From NCBI GenBank assembly GCA_932521025.1, contig OW051471.1, positions 6,758,001 through 6,822,000 of the forward strand: DNA of 64,000 bases, given 5' to 3'. The notes beneath the pieces were generated by a model. That model was not told where the DNA came from. It saw nothing but the letters and a program-made list of their open reading frames with translations, and did not search any database. Within the stretch, counting starts at the first letter, position 1; every line of letters starts with the position of its first letter. Source of the stretch: Oscheius onirici. Its lineage: Eukaryota > Nematoda > Chromadorea > Rhabditida > Rhabditidae. The position numbers and the translations under genes were made by a program. This document shows positions 1-19,228 of this stretch, piece after piece.

Positions 1-3000
1 ATCGACCAAAAGTTCCCCGAAGAGTACATTCGGCTGAATCAGAGATTGCTTCGCCAGGGCAACCCCAGGTACTTTGTTTCTTTGACATAATTTTATTTTT
101 ATTTTCAGTTGGTAGAAGCTGATATGGATTGGGTAAAACTCGAGTGGGATGCCTCAGAAGAAGGAGCGGGCTATATTGTCGAGTTTCGCGAGATTGGCGA
201 TCCGCACTGGTACACGGCCAATCAGCAACCCATCGACATCAATTGCATCCATGGTTTGATATACTAACAGTTTGTTTACACATGAAATTGCAGTGGAAGG
301 TCTCCGCGCTGGATCAACTTACGAGTTCCGTGTAATTAGTGTCTTTGGTGGCAAAGTCTCGCAGCCGAGCGAAGTCTCAGATGTTATCAACCTTCGACCA
401 CGTTGGAAACGTAGGCGAACATTCCTTTTCTCATTTTCACTCTATTTTTATAGCTTCTGGATTGAAAGGAGTTCCACAAAAATTACAAGCTCCTGAATAC
501 CTTGAAATTGACGGAGACCGAGTTTCAATTTGTTGGCTTCCAGCTAATAGTACTCTTCCCGTGACTGTATGTCTTTTTTTCGTGCAGATCAATTGGCAAT
601 TGATTAATTCAGGGCTACGACGTGGAGTTTCGAGATTTCCAACAAGACGCCGGCTGGTATAAAGTCAACGATACACCCGTAAGAGCCTGCAAAATGACCG
701 GTTTGTTGTTATTTTTATTTTTCAAATGCTTCTTTTGCAGTTGGTGATTTGATTGTTGGTCACGAGTATCAGTTCCGAGTTCTTGCTCACAATACGGCTG
801 GACTCTCGGAGCCATCGGACCCTTCGCCTCCGATCACAATTCAGCCAGGAAAAGATGTAAAATACGTCGAGGCAGAGAGATTCGGAGCCGTTCATTTGCT
901 CCAAGACGAGATGGTTCGCGAATCGCCGCCATTACCTGAACGAGATGACTCACCTCCACCACTCCGAAGAGGTCCTAACAACGGAAATTGTGAGTTTATC
1001 TAACAAATGGCTTTTTAAATTGCTCAAAAGTTATTTTATTCCAAAATTCTCGTCTTATTTCAGTACAATGGCGAGATCCGTCTCTGAAAGAAGTGATCGA
1101 GTATCTCGACAGCACCGACAAGGAAAAACAGCGAAATGCCAGCGGATATTTGCAGCATCTGACCTTCAAGGATCAGCTGATCAAAGACGAGACAAGAGAT
1201 TACGGAGGCGTTCCGAAGCTGGTCAAACTTCTAAGGAGCGACATTCCGGCCATCCAGAAAAATGCGGCTGCTTGTTTGAAAAATCTTTCGTTCGGCAGAG
1301 AAAACGAAAAGAACAAGGTATTTTGTCAGCACTTCCATCAAATTTTTTCCATTTAGCTAGCGATTCTGGATGCGGATGGAATAAGAGTGCTGGGTGCACT
1401 TCTCCAGACAACTCATGATGCCGGAATCAAGGAAGAAGCGACCGCGGCTTTATGGAATCTGTCGTCGACGGATATGCTCAAGCCGACAGTTCTCATGTAC
1501 TGTACAGATGCTCTTGCCCAACAAATTGTGGTTCCTGGACTCGGATTTCAATCAAACGGACTCGCCAACGGAAATATTGATCCACAACGGCATTACGGTT
1601 CTACCCTCTTCAAAAATGCTACCGGTGTTATCAGGTAACCTGTCTACAGTTCTTTTTATAGCAACTTTCTAGGAATATTTCCGCAACTAATGCTGCAGCT
1701 AGAAGACAACTCCGAGAGTGCCCCAATTTGATCGAAGGCCTCGTCCACTTCCTTACAATCGCCATTCAAAGAAACAACGTTGACTCGCCGGCCGTCGAAA
1801 ATGCTGTCTGTGTTTTGAGAAATCTAAGCTACAGGATCCAAGAAGCAGTCGATCCGAATTATGACCCTGCTGCTGCTCACATTGCCTATCTGAAAACATC
1901 GGCCAAATCTGCTCCAAATAGTCCAAAAACGAAGAAGAAGGAAAAGGAGATAAAGAAGAAGGATCATCCGAAGGAAGTGGTGAAAGGAGCAGCCGTTTTA
2001 TGGCAATCGCATGTCGTCCGTCTTTATCTCAAACTGCTACAAGAAGCATCAAATATGGACACATTAGAGGTCAGCTTATCATTTTATTTGGTACAAATAA
2101 ACAATTTTAGGCCTCGGCAGGAGCTATTCAGAACCTTGCAGCATGTCACTTTCCACCAAGTGTTGAAGTTCGAGCTGCTGTTCGTGTCGAGAAAGGTCTT
2201 CCTGTCCTAGTCGAATTGATGCGTCAACAAGAAGATTTCTTGGCCTGTGCAATCGCTACTGCTTTGAGAAATCTCTCGTTCGATCCAAGAAACAGGGATT
2301 TGATAGGTAATTTGACTAAGTTTTTCTTCATAAAAATATTTTTAGGCAAATTTGCCCTCAGAGACTTGTTGGAGAAGCTGCCCCAGCCTGATCGTCCTCG
2401 AACAAACATTAGTGATCAGACAATTTGCGCAGTCCTCGGAGTTCTCTTCGAAGTTGTTCGAAGCAGTGTTGCCTTCACGAGAGACGTTCACGAACAGAAA
2501 GGTTTGTGTTTTTTTGAAGCTCGAAAAGAAGCCAATTTTCCCAGCCAATTTGGCTGTATTTCTATACAAAAAAAAACGTTCTAAAATACTCGCAATCAGG
2601 TTGGACAGTTTCAGGAACTGACAAACTGCGTGGATTGGCCCGCAGTTATCCCGCCTACTCGCAACGTGTCTGCCGTTACGCTTCTCACGTTTTGTACATG
2701 ATGTGGCAGCACAAAGAACTTCACGACGGATTCAAGAGGAGTGGATTGAAAGAAGCCGACTTCTACGCTGGACCGAATAAAAGCACACGAGGAGATTCTA
2801 CCACATTGGCTCGACCGATATCGAGTCAGGGAAGAGAAAAACCTGTACAACCCAATCCGGACGACACATTCAGTAGTGGAGGCTACGGGGCTGTTGGGGA
2901 CAATCCGGTTTGTTTAACCTTTTCACATTTTACAGTACTTTTTCAGCAGCTTCAGTATCCTCAACATCCGTCCAGTCGAAACGGAGTCCCAATGCAGATG

Positions 3001-3084
3001 ATGCCTCCTCCGAAATCGAGTCCTGAACCGCTCTACGCTTCCGTCCGAAAAGGTCCTCGTGGCGTCGATGACAGCTGGGTTTGA
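1..3084 (+). CDS. jac-1: p120/delta-catenin family protein JAC-1, 5' end outside window
   Basis: This is the C-terminal part of an adherens-junction catenin that binds the cadherin juxtamembrane region. I read 13 exons: 1-68, 109-253, 294-410, 454-566, 613-700, 741-989, 1064-1317, 1357-1634, 1673-2069, 2111-2306, 2346-2501, 2615-2907 and 2949-3084. Exons 1-3 end one fibronectin type III domain (ending near TYEFRVISVFGG), and exons 4-6 hold a second (EYQFRVLAHNTAGLSEPSD). Exons 7-12 encode armadillo repeats, shown by recurring ALWNLSS, VLRNLSY and ALRNLSF motifs. A Lys-rich insert (KKKEKEIKKKDHPKE) lies between repeats. The protein ends in DSWV, the PDZ ligand of delta-catenin/ARVCF relatives. 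FN3 domains plus armadillo repeats match the worm JAC-1 architecture. The upstream exons and true start lie before base 1. The gene converges on the EB1-like gene, with about 320 nt between the two stop codons. Confidence 0.93.
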
Positions 3085-3405
3085 TCTCTCGTCGATACTC
3101 CAAAGCCATGACTTTCTGTCGAATTTATCTTCATTCTCACCGGTACTCTACACTTCATTTTATTGTAATTTTGCCATACTTGTGATCCATTTTGTGTACA
3201 ATTTGACCATCTATCAGAGTCCTCTCCTTACGCACCCTGGTTCAATTTTTCACTTAAATGTACTTTCCCCTACTTTTGGTTTAAAAAAGTCACAATTTGT
3301 TTCCACAAAAAGCGTTATCTCACGAAAAGATGTTCTATTATGACCCAGAATGTTTATTTTACCGCAAATAAATCGAGTCAAGTATTTCATTTTGCTTTGT
3401 CAGTT
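3085..3405. other. Shared convergent 3' UTR region
   Basis: No coding signal is visible between the stop codons of the catenin (+) and the EB1-like gene (-). An AATAAA lies on the + strand near 3366 and one on the - strand near 3352-3357, so the two transcripts probably terminate in almost the same place, possibly with overlapping 3' ends. Confidence 0.5.
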
Positions 3406-4072
3406 TTAGTCTAGTTCGAAGTTTTTGAGCATTTTCTCGAGATACATTCTTCGATAAGATCCGTCCATTCGAGGCATTTCCATCGAATCTCTCGGCTGTT
3501 GCAAGATTCTCGGATCGAAGTTCACCGTCATGACTTTGGTCATTTCGAGTTTGACAAGTTCCTTTTTTGGTTCTGGACGACCTACCGTCGCAACTGTGGC
3601 ACGTCTCCACTGGGGAGTTTTGGGTCTGCTGAATGAAGAAAGGACCTTCTTCTCCGTGGATTCTTCTGAGACCGAATTCTGGTTGACTTCGAAGAAGAAG
3701 ATGAACCATTTCGCAAATTCCCAGTTCTCGGAACAGTTTGCATTGGTTATATTGTTCAGGTTAATGTTTTTCTTGACTCCCAATTTGTCAAAAGCAGTCT
3801 GTAAGAGTCGAAAGTTTGGAAGAGAGTCGAACTCTCCACGAGGTTTCGACTTTATTCTTTTTCAATTTGCAGCATTTGGATATCGAGTCGACATTATTTG
3901 GCAGTAGACGAAACCGTCGCTCAGCACTTTTATGTCGGGTCTATTGCCATTCAATTGATTTCCGAACTAAGAGTGGATTCACTAAGGAGAACAATAATCT
4001 TACCCAGTTCAGAATTTGTTGCCTACTGAGATACTTGTGCTTCTGATTCAGAGGTCCGCTCTTGATGGACAT
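3406..4072 (-). pseudogene. EB1/MAPRE-type microtubule end-binding protein, interrupted by an in-frame TGA
   Basis: EB1 proteins track growing microtubule plus ends through an N-terminal calponin-homology (CH) domain. Exon 1 (4072-4004) encodes 23 residues ending LSRQQILNW, matching the conserved EB1 start (SR..ML.W). Exon 2 (3966-3406) continues with DGFVYCQIM, LPNFRLLQTAFDKLGV and NWEFAKWFIFFFE, matching the rest of the CH domain. An in-frame TGA sits at 3864-3862, where relatives have a Leu in a LKK motif, and the alignment runs through it without gaps. The tail after the CH domain is short (about 100 residues) with no clear EBH coiled coil or acidic EEY end. Either this is a young pseudogene, an assembly error, or a 36-nt intron with weak splice sites removes the stop at the cost of conserved residues. 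The family call is firm; coding status is uncertain. Confidence 0.75.
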
Positions 4073-4360
4073 TCTTTCCAGCGAGTTGTTACTTTTAGTG
4101 TGTCAGTTTTTATTTGTTGAAGAAGATATTTCCAAGATATAATTTTTAGAAACAACAATTTATAGAAAGACAAGATGTTGTATTGCTAGATTTTTGGGAC
4201 CCCAGCGAAAACCGAAAGGATGTTGTGTTGTCATCAGCTTTGAGCCGTCGGCAGCCTGACTTCCGTCCCACGGCACGCAAACCACCGTAGCGACTGCACG
4301 CTAATTGCGACTGAAACGGGCTCGTTTGCGCTCCGGAAACACCGAGGAATCGGCGATTCG

Positions 4361-4400
4361 CTACGGTAGTTGACCATTCAGAAGTGATTGACTACCGTAG
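4361..4400. repeat. Inverted CTACGGTAG / CTACCGTAG pair
   Basis: Two copies of a 9-10 bp motif face each other with a 20 bp spacer. The same TACCGTAGT/ACTACGGTA core recurs near 5250, 5461, 10891, 21230, 32515 and 54878, with partial matches near 8890, 8965, 15446 and 39788. It looks like a dispersed short repeat or binding motif. Confidence 0.55.
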
Positions 4401-4836
4401 TTGAATCTCTCGGGAAGGAGAAACTCCTGGCAGGATATTGTTTTGTGGGCAGGCTCGGTGAGTGGCGTCCTCTCCTCGGGGAACCGACCGATCCGTCAGT
4501 TTGCGAAGGTTGCGAGAGCCTTGAAATTCATTGATGAATGACAGGAGCAGTACATTTGAGAGATTCCCCCGCTCCTTGAGAGTGAGGAGCTCTGAAACAA
4601 CGCCGCAAAGGAACCCCCATTGGGAGCACTAAGTTGCTGTACCCGAATGTTAATTGCACATCGTTATTAGCGTCAGACGGGCTATGAGGATTTATAGCTG
4701 TTTGGCAGCCGTGAATAGAGCACACGGGGGAGTCGTTCTTGTACCTTCTTCCCACAACATTTGCCTAACACCAGAGGAAGTAACTTGGAAATTTATGTAG
4801 ACATTTCGGTAAACCTGATAGTTTGTATCTATATTA

Positions 4837-4932
4837 GGAAAGCGATATGATGTCTGTGGCTGACTCAGTGACTGTGTTTGTTTGTCCGAGGCCACGAGAT
4901 TCGTCGGGAGAAGTCAGAAGTTGTCAGGGTTA
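4837..4932 (+). repeat. Dispersed repeat copy 1
   Basis: This is one of four related stretches sharing, in order, a GCG start, TGTCTGTGGCTGACTC, a run of GTTT units, TCCG.GGCCACGA, and (in three copies) ATTCGTC and a GTTGTCAGG end. The other copies are at 6308-6405 (-), 29618-29695 (+) and 34474-34565 (-). The copies are divergent, so the family is not young. Confidence 0.7.
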
Positions 4933-6307
4933 ATTTTGAACTGGAGTTGGAACAATAGGGACAATCAGAATGAACAGGTTGAGAGGGATAGTAAGGCTGC
5001 TGTAAGCAGCTGGTGTACTTTATATCACTTGTTCTAACTGGCAATGCGAAGATATAATTTAAGTATTTCAATAACAGCATACCTATCTATTTCGATAGCA
5101 AAGGCCTGCTGTTTCACAAGCACCTTTTCGTGTCTTCCCCACTCTCTCAGGTAGCTCCAATTTCGTCTTGGAGCAATTTTCCTTGTCTTCTCCAAATGAC
5201 AGCCAATCATCTTCCTGAGGTGCTGTTGATGAATAACAACTAATTCCCTACCGTAGTCAAAGGTCATCAGATTCTGGACTGTTTGTGCCAGTCAACCTAA
5301 TCCTTCTACCCAGATGGTCCCCGATCCTTCTTCTCGCGGCTGTCACTAACGAAGGCCGTCTTGATTCGTTCTCTTGTCACCAACCGACGTCTCCTGGGAG
5401 CGAGTCAAAGAGTGTTGTCGATTGAGAGAAACCGACTTTTGGCATGTGTACCTCCTATCTACCGTAGTCAAACTTCGTTTGGGATCAGGGGACATTCATC
5501 AAACGAATCTGATGAACTTGCTACTATTTGTAACAGAAAATGATTGCGCAACTGACACTCCTCACCTTCTTGAACAGGTGGAGTAAGTCGACACCCATAC
5601 TGTTACCCAATATCTTTGTGGCTAATCCTTAACCCCTCGTATACTGTCTCTTTCTGAAGAGTGGACCAGCTGGTCGCACTTGACACGACAATTACCGTAA
5701 GAGACTCTCAGCCTTTCTACCTGCACTAATTGGCTCGAGAGTTGCTGCACAGATGGCTCTGCTGACAGATCGCCACACCTGCGATAATTGGCTTGGAAAC
5801 TCTAATTCCGGAAGGATTAATAACTGACGTTTACGAGAGAAGTTGAACCCTTTTATGGGCACCTTCTGGTTGGTCATAAAGGAACAGATGCCACCTTTTG
5901 AACTACTTGACCTTGCTGGAAGAGACGGCTCTTTGATCCGACAAACCGTTATGACCCAATTCATTAGAGAGACACCTGGCCGAGACGTTGAAATTGAACT
6001 GTTTCGGTTCTTCTCCTTCCTACTGATTCTACTTCTTTTAGAAGGTTCGGACGGTTAGCCACACATTGAACGGTCACATGTTACACTGGGCGGGTAAAAC
6101 TGGACTTTCTACTATGCTTTGTCAGAAAAGAAAGAACTTCGTAGAAGTCTTTAATCTACATTTTAGTCTATACACCTGACGGCGTCGTAACATCAAACTT
6201 TTAAACCTGATCCTTACCGTTTTCTAAAGCTTTCTACTTCCCTCTGACACAGTAGAAGCCAAAGTCTGAAAAAACTCGTTTAAAAAGTTCAAAAGCGACT
6301 TGTTACC

Positions 6308-6405
6308 TAATCCTGACAACTTTTGCCTTGCTACAACGGTTCTCGTGGTTATGGACAAACAGACAGACAGACAAACAAACAGAGTCAACCACAGCTTTTT
6401 AATGG
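6308..6405 (-). repeat. Dispersed repeat copy 2
   Basis: Inverted relative to the copies near 4.8 and 29.6 kb. It contains the conserved TTGACTCTGTTTGTTTG and CCACGAGA segments and the GTTGTCAGGATTAGG end that also appears near 34.48 kb. The GTTT/GTCT run is extended here. Confidence 0.65.
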
Positions 6406-6698
6406 TTTAGATTTTGAAACAAAGGGTTTGCTGAAGAATGCCAAATTTGAAGAAGCAGCAGGTGCTGCTGAGCAGTGCCTTCACCTCATTCCATTAGGAG
6501 TCGTAGGTGGGAGAGACGCCGCTCTCATTGCACACATAAATATGCAAATGGGCTGCTTTGTCCATCTGTCCCTAAATGTCTTAGACGCACGGAAGGTATT
6601 TCGAATGAATAACAGGAGGATCCGCTGAATTCATTCCGTGGTCATGGATACTCAAACGACTTCGGGTATCCGGGGAGACGAAACTCAGTTGGGCCAAC

Positions 6699-7559
6699 AT
6701 GGCCACCCAGTTCGACTGCGCTTCCAACATTGTTCGATGTGTTGTCAATGATTCTGAGCCACGTTATCAGGTCTTTCTCTATCTTTAGAATACACAGTAT
6801 CTTTCAGCCGAATGTCTACGATTGTCCTGATCGTTCCTCGTGCTGTTTCTACCATGGAGAGGCATCCTGCTGTGGCACCGATGCTACTCTCAAGCAGTTG
6901 TGAGTTTCTGCTCAATTTCCATGTGAAAATGACCTACCCTTGGTTCATTTTATGCGATCTCGACGAAAGATAGCCACTACAGCAATTACTCAATTGACCG
7001 GCCGCCAATTGCCTAATCTACCGGATAAATACCGTAATCCACGGTGCTCTGAAATATGAGATGGTGGCAATATGGCTGTCCCTCCTGGTCGATGTATACA
7101 AACACCTTAAAGGCAAGACAGGAAGGCTGAAGAGGATTAGGAACATGAGGTGAAGATGTAAACACTAGAAGAGTAAACTATATTAGGACAGACTAAAGTA
7201 TAATAGAAAATGATTTCAGCTTGAACCAGATGTGGCCTTTTCTGGTAGCCTTGTTGGCTGTTCTTTTCTTCTGTAAGGCTGTCTCATGGGTCTTTGCTGA
7301 AGATGACTATGAAGAAGAAGAAACTGTATTCCAAGTTCTTGACGTGAAGAAATACAAGAAGTAAGTCCCCGTTCCCAGCAAGGATTGGCATCCTAATTGG
7401 ATCCAATTCAAATGAGATAATCGCGCCTCGTTGAGCTGCAGATTGATGACTATCCTCTGACCCGACGTCCTTTTCAGGTATATGATGACCGAGCCTTTCG
7501 AGACCATCGTCGACGATCCCGTCTTCGGTCGTTGTGTAGAGGAAAGAGCCCCAAGGTAG
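6699..7559 (+). CDS. Small cysteine-rich single-pass membrane protein, unrecognised
   Basis: A four-exon model reads 6699-6770, 6808-6899, 7220-7360 and 7478-7559, about 128 residues. The N-terminal half is cysteine rich (DCPDRSSCCFYHGEASCCG), followed by one strong hydrophobic segment (MWPFLVALLAVLFFCKAVSW) and an acidic tail (EDDYEEEE) leading to a short charged C terminus. There is no clear signal peptide, so the cysteine-rich part may be exported by the membrane segment itself. The acceptor-like CTCAG just upstream of the ATG fits a trans-spliced start. A possible donor (AAG|GTAGTG) near the stop means the true end could lie further on. Cys-rich-then-TM layouts occur in Shisa, VOPP1 and WBP1-like proteins, but I cannot assign it to one. 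Confidence 0.55.
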
Positions 7560-14929
<7,370 letters not shown>

Positions 14930-16194
14930 TTTTTGTTTATTCTAAGGTCTGTGACCGTCAGCCGTGCCCCTCTCTTGCCAATGGGTGCTAACGCTCATAC
15001 TACTTGCAGCTGCTTGGTGCTACTCTGTACATAGTCATTCGCTTCATTTGTTGCCGGTGTTATTCTAGTCTTTTTCCTCATTTTACTTTGGATCAGTTCG
15101 ATCTGCCATCACAGTCACTTGCCTATTTTCACTAGAACTCTTCCTTTGACCAATTCTCCCCGCTGCCTAACTATTCTTGTCGCTCTTCTTACTGGCTGTA
15201 ACTATGGTTATATTCGTGACCAATAACTTATAAAGAATTCTTACATTTCCAAGGAGTCTGAGATTAATGGGCAGTTGCTGTCAGTAACCACGATCTACCG
15301 CGCATCTACTCTGTAATTATTTACCTACACGTCTTCATTCGGATACAATGGCACCTGGTCAATGTGTGCCAACAAACGTCTTAGACAGATGCCCCAAGGT
15401 GTACAGATGGCCGATGATGGATCGGATTTCTGCGGGAGACAAAGGTACCGTAACAGGATTAGCACGACACCCGGATCTTTTAGGCTGCCCGAAGTTTGTT
15501 GAACTGCTCATATAAAAAAGTAAGTATGTTCTGTTCAAAAGAAAAAATAAATGGAAAAAAACCTATTTAATTGACCTTGAAGCTGATGTGCGCTTATTCA
15601 AATGTGATTGCCTAATCCGTGTCAATTCTCCGTCTGGGCAGGTGTCTCTTCCTCTTTCTGACACATCTGCGGTCAGCCAGCTGGTCGCAGTCATAACTCA
15701 AAGAATCGCGTTGAACAGCCAGGAGAGGCTCTAACGGCTACGACGACACGCAAAAAGTGGGACAGGCGGAATCAACACCTGTTGTTGCAAAGCAGATTAT
15801 ACTCTCTATGAGTTGGGAATCCCGGGGAATCTGACCAATTCTTCATTTTCATTTTTTCATGGTAATCGCGAGAAAATGCAGTCCTTTAAAATAGCGTGCA
15901 GCGTTGGATACTCAACCTCGCAGCGAAATTTTACAGTGTTCTTCTGTTTGTTCGCTCCGTTTCCACTCTAAAGTATTGCCAATTTTTGTTCCATCTACGC
16001 AGAACAAATTAAAATGATGTGAATAAAAAACTGAACTTTTTTGACACTATAGCGTACTTAGTACTACTGTTTTACAGAATCTCTTCTGCAGCTTTTCAGC
16101 TTCAATATATTTCGTAATATTATCAGAAATCGAACACCTGGTGATTTTTTTTTACATGCTTTCGAAATATTTCTAAAGATCTTTTTTACAGGAA
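14930..16194. other. 3' UTR of zag-1 and intergenic DNA
   Basis: No gene is visible. An AATAAA near 15545 on the + strand is a candidate poly(A) signal for zag-1, though it would imply a 600-nt 3' UTR. The last 300 nt are AT-rich and run into the acceptor-like site before the LOTUS-domain gene. Confidence 0.45.
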
Positions 16195-18320
16195 ATGTGG
16201 TGCAATTACGGATACCCGATACGCTCGGAACCCGAAGAAATGGCAGATAAGAACGCAGTATTTGGCGAAAACACCTATTCAGCCATCTTCGGTCGTCCTA
16301 AGGTTTGTCCACATTTAATTCCTTTTTTATCCATCCGCGATACAGATCGAATGCAAGCCGCTGGATGGGCCAATGAACGATGGATCGCTACCGGCAGGTC
16401 TACGACATCTCAAAGTAGAGCTTAAGTCTCTAATCGTAGCTAAACAGGCCTGTACTGCTCAGCAAGCAGAAGAAGCCTACTTGTAAGTCGTAATATTTGT
16501 TTATCTCACAGTGAATTTCAGTACCATGTTCGGTTATCGCCCTTACTACCAAGACTTCGGCTACGCTAACATCGAAGACTTTTTGCTTTCATTTCCTGAC
16601 ATCTGCAGGACCTATGCTGATCCTACTGGTCGTAAAATGTTAGTTGTATTTGTGTTAAAATTATCATTATTGGCCTCATCTTGGCAGAAAGTATAGTACT
16701 TATATCAGACTAGAATACACCTTTCGTGCATTCACAAGCAACATTTACTATATATGTTTCCTTGTTTTCCAGCTTCGCTCCTGTAATCGACCAACGGCAT
16801 AAGGAACTCTCCTTCCAGCTCTCCAGAGCTACTGGATCCGTCAATTGCACAATTTCAAAAAGGGAAAATCGACTACCTTGTTCGAATGGGCCGACAAGGA
16901 CTTCTCCCCCTCCTTCTAAACAATATATTCCACCGCGGTGTAGGTTGCCAGATGTTTGGTTATATTCCATGTTCAGCAGATCTTCGTTACCGACAGCCGT
17001 GGCTCAAAGACACTGTAGCCTCCACAAAATCTATCGGACAATTCCCTGTTCCATGTGTTCCGGTTAGGTAAGTCTTATGTTGTACTCCTTTTCAACATTC
17101 TTTCAGCGAACGATTGACCTTCAAGGACGATGGGGCGAAATGCCCAGCAAGATGTCGCGTTATTGCTGACATGGTCCGTCAAATCGGTCAGAAGAGTCCC
17201 GACGGCACGGAGATCCGTTGTAATATTGAAGCTCTAAAAAATCACTACTACCATAGGACTGGACTCAGCCTCTGGGGAAAAATTATGCAGATAAGGTATT
17301 TTCTTGCTTTCATTGTGACAAGTATGGCGGGCAACAGGTCAGCCTGGTTTGGGCTAACTGGTAGATGCGTCAAGCGGCCATCGTCGAGGGTCCGCATTTC
17401 TTTCCGAGAACTTTCACAAAGCGTACTTGCTTCCGTGGCGCATTACCAGCATGCCCAACTTGAAACGGGGTCGAATCTGCGCCAACTTTTTCAATTTGCC
17501 CGCTTCGAGGCTTCACATAGACAGACGATACAACTTTAATACACTTATTTTTTAGAGACTACGCCACGGCTTTCCATAGGGCTCATTTGTACGAGTTCTG
17601 GAGAATTATGTCAGAGCCGTCCAAAGTGGAAGAGGGAGAGCTCATCTATTTCATGGTAGTCCCCACCGATCCGAAAAATAACTACTTTTTTCTATGTTAG
17701 TAAATACATTTCTTTGAAACGTCGAGGTTTCAGTGGACAAACAGACAATGCCTGAAGTGCAGGAGATGCATTCGACTTCAGAACAACCATTCGACACGCC
17801 AGTTAGAGGTGAGTGTGTTTTTAGAATCAAAGTTGCTCACTAATTCCCTGTAAATCCTAAACTCAATTTTCAGATCCGTCGAATACTCCCGACTACCTTG
17901 CCTCAAACCGTCATCATTTTACGTCACGTGCCCCTCCCGTCGATCCTCTCGTATGTCCTTTATCTGATCAGCGTTGTGACCCACTTTCCGATACTAGCTC
18001 ATCCTCAAACGATTACTGGTAGGTACCAGAACCTCGTTTTTCTTGTCTTACGAATGTTATGCAAACTTACTGTATCTAATAAAAATTGCTAACTGTTCTA
18101 AGACTTGGAAAAACGAGGTTTCTGTCTCCAGAGAATCGCGGTTGTTGCGGTTGGATTTCTGCAAAGTGTTTTTCTTCCAGGCCAGTGAACGCGAATGCAA
18201 CTCCAGTTCTGGCTCTTCTAACAATTGTCAGTTTTTTCTCTTTCACAAATCCAATCTTTTATAGTTGAAATCTACTACGATGGCGAGAAAACTACCTACA
18301 TGATCCCTCGACTCTTCTAA
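16195..18320 (+). CDS. LOTUS (OST-HTH) domain protein
   Basis: Ten exons are readable: 16195-16302, 16346-16482, 16522-16638, 16819-17067, 17107-17295, 17556-17695, 17734-17808, 17874-18018, 18186-18226 and 18265-18320. Exons 2-3 encode a LOTUS/OST-HTH fold, with HLKVELKSLIVAKQACTAQQ, then FGYRPYYQDFGY and IEDFLLSFPDIC, typical of helix 1, the wing and the last helix. Exon 5 looks like a second, weaker copy (EIRCNIEALKNHYYHRTGLS). Such domains occur in germ-granule and RNA-regulating proteins (Oskar, TDRD5/7, worm MIP-1/2), where they bind Vasa-type helicases or G-rich RNA. The C terminus is Ser/Pro rich and shows no tudor or other domain. Exon 4 uses the second of two candidate acceptors, because the first shifts frame. 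A TTTTTTACAG three bases before the ATG fits SL1 trans-splicing. Confidence 0.7.
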
Positions 18321-18812
18321 ATGCTTCTCTAGGTATTTTCCTTTTGATTTTCCAATTATCTAGGCTTCCACTACCTTTTTTATCATAGCCTGTAAATATA
18401 CCGAGTTTATCCGTTTTATAAATCATTTTCACCACACGCCGAGATAAACTGTATTAAAAGGGAGAGCAAATGCGACGATTTAGAACCCTTTTGTAATTTG
18501 CGGAAGTCTGTCGAACTAACAGAGGTACGGCTTGATGAGAATTATAAAGATGTTGTTTGCCATGAGAATATCAGTTCTAACAGAGGTTTTGCTCTTCTTT
18601 TGTAGATACTGAAGCGACGAAGCGGAAGGACTGGTGGAAGTAGCTAATTGTGTCTGATGATGTCCGATATTGGTCCAAAAACCCTCCCCTCCTATAATTA
18701 AGCTTCTACAAGTCAGACAGCTGTAATCATCTCAGTCTGCTGATAAACTGAGCATACGACCACGCCTCTTCTCCTTCTTCTTCTCCCGGCAGTCTTCTAA
18801 CGTCAGTCGAGA
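18321..18812. other. Intergenic region, nothing recognised
   Basis: About 490 nt of AT-rich sequence between the LOTUS gene and the small unknown gene. I see no ORF, RNA gene or repeat. A GTCAG six bases before the next ATG could be a trans-splice acceptor. Confidence 0.4.
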
Positions 18813-19228
18813 ATGCCAAAAGTCAATCCGATCACTCTTCCCCAGACGAACAAATCGGCTGAATCAACTGTAGCAAAAGACAATGCATCAGTTCAGCCGT
18901 CCAACCAGAAATCTGTTGTCGCCACAATATCTGATGATCTCGAGATAGCATCAATTGATGGAGAAAATGCTCGAAAGCCCGAAAAAGATCTCGAGATTGG
19001 TCCACAAAGAATGACTAAAGAGGATGCTCTTGCTGAGTGAGTAATTTTACCTTTTATTTATAACCAGTTTTCAGTCTGATGGTGTATACCATTGAGCATC
19101 GAAATGAGGATCCGTTGGTTCTGGGAAGAAGTCAGGCTGTCCTCACTCCGTTCAGCAGCGGCTCCTCCTTCACTTGGGGACACTTTTTCAGATTTATTCT
19201 GTGTCGAAAAAATAGTCCAGCTAATTAA
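18813..19228 (+). CDS. Small unrecognised protein ending at a foldback transposon
   Basis: Exon 1 starts at the ATG at 18813 and ends near 19035 with a GA|GTGAGT donor. Exon 2 begins after TTTTCAG near 19072 and runs to a TAA at 19226-19228, giving about 126 residues. The N-terminal half is polar and Lys/Glu rich, with no signal peptide. The second exon adds MVYTIEHRNEDPLVLGRSQ and a hydrophobic stretch, HFFRFILC. I do not recognise it. The stop codon lies inside the TTAA that borders the foldback element, so the gene may once have continued past this point, although removing the element and one TTAA would leave the same stop. It could also be the remains of a larger gene. Confidence 0.4.

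Larger units (their letters stand above)
4073..6698. other. Gene-poor intergenic region with scattered repeats
   Basis: About 2.6 kb with no ORF that resembles a known protein or a spliceable gene. It contains several copies of the CTACCGTAGT motif (one pair as an inverted repeat near 4361-4400) and two copies of a GTTT-rich dispersed repeat, listed separately. ORFs here are short and overlap on both strands, as in noncoding DNA. Confidence 0.6.
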
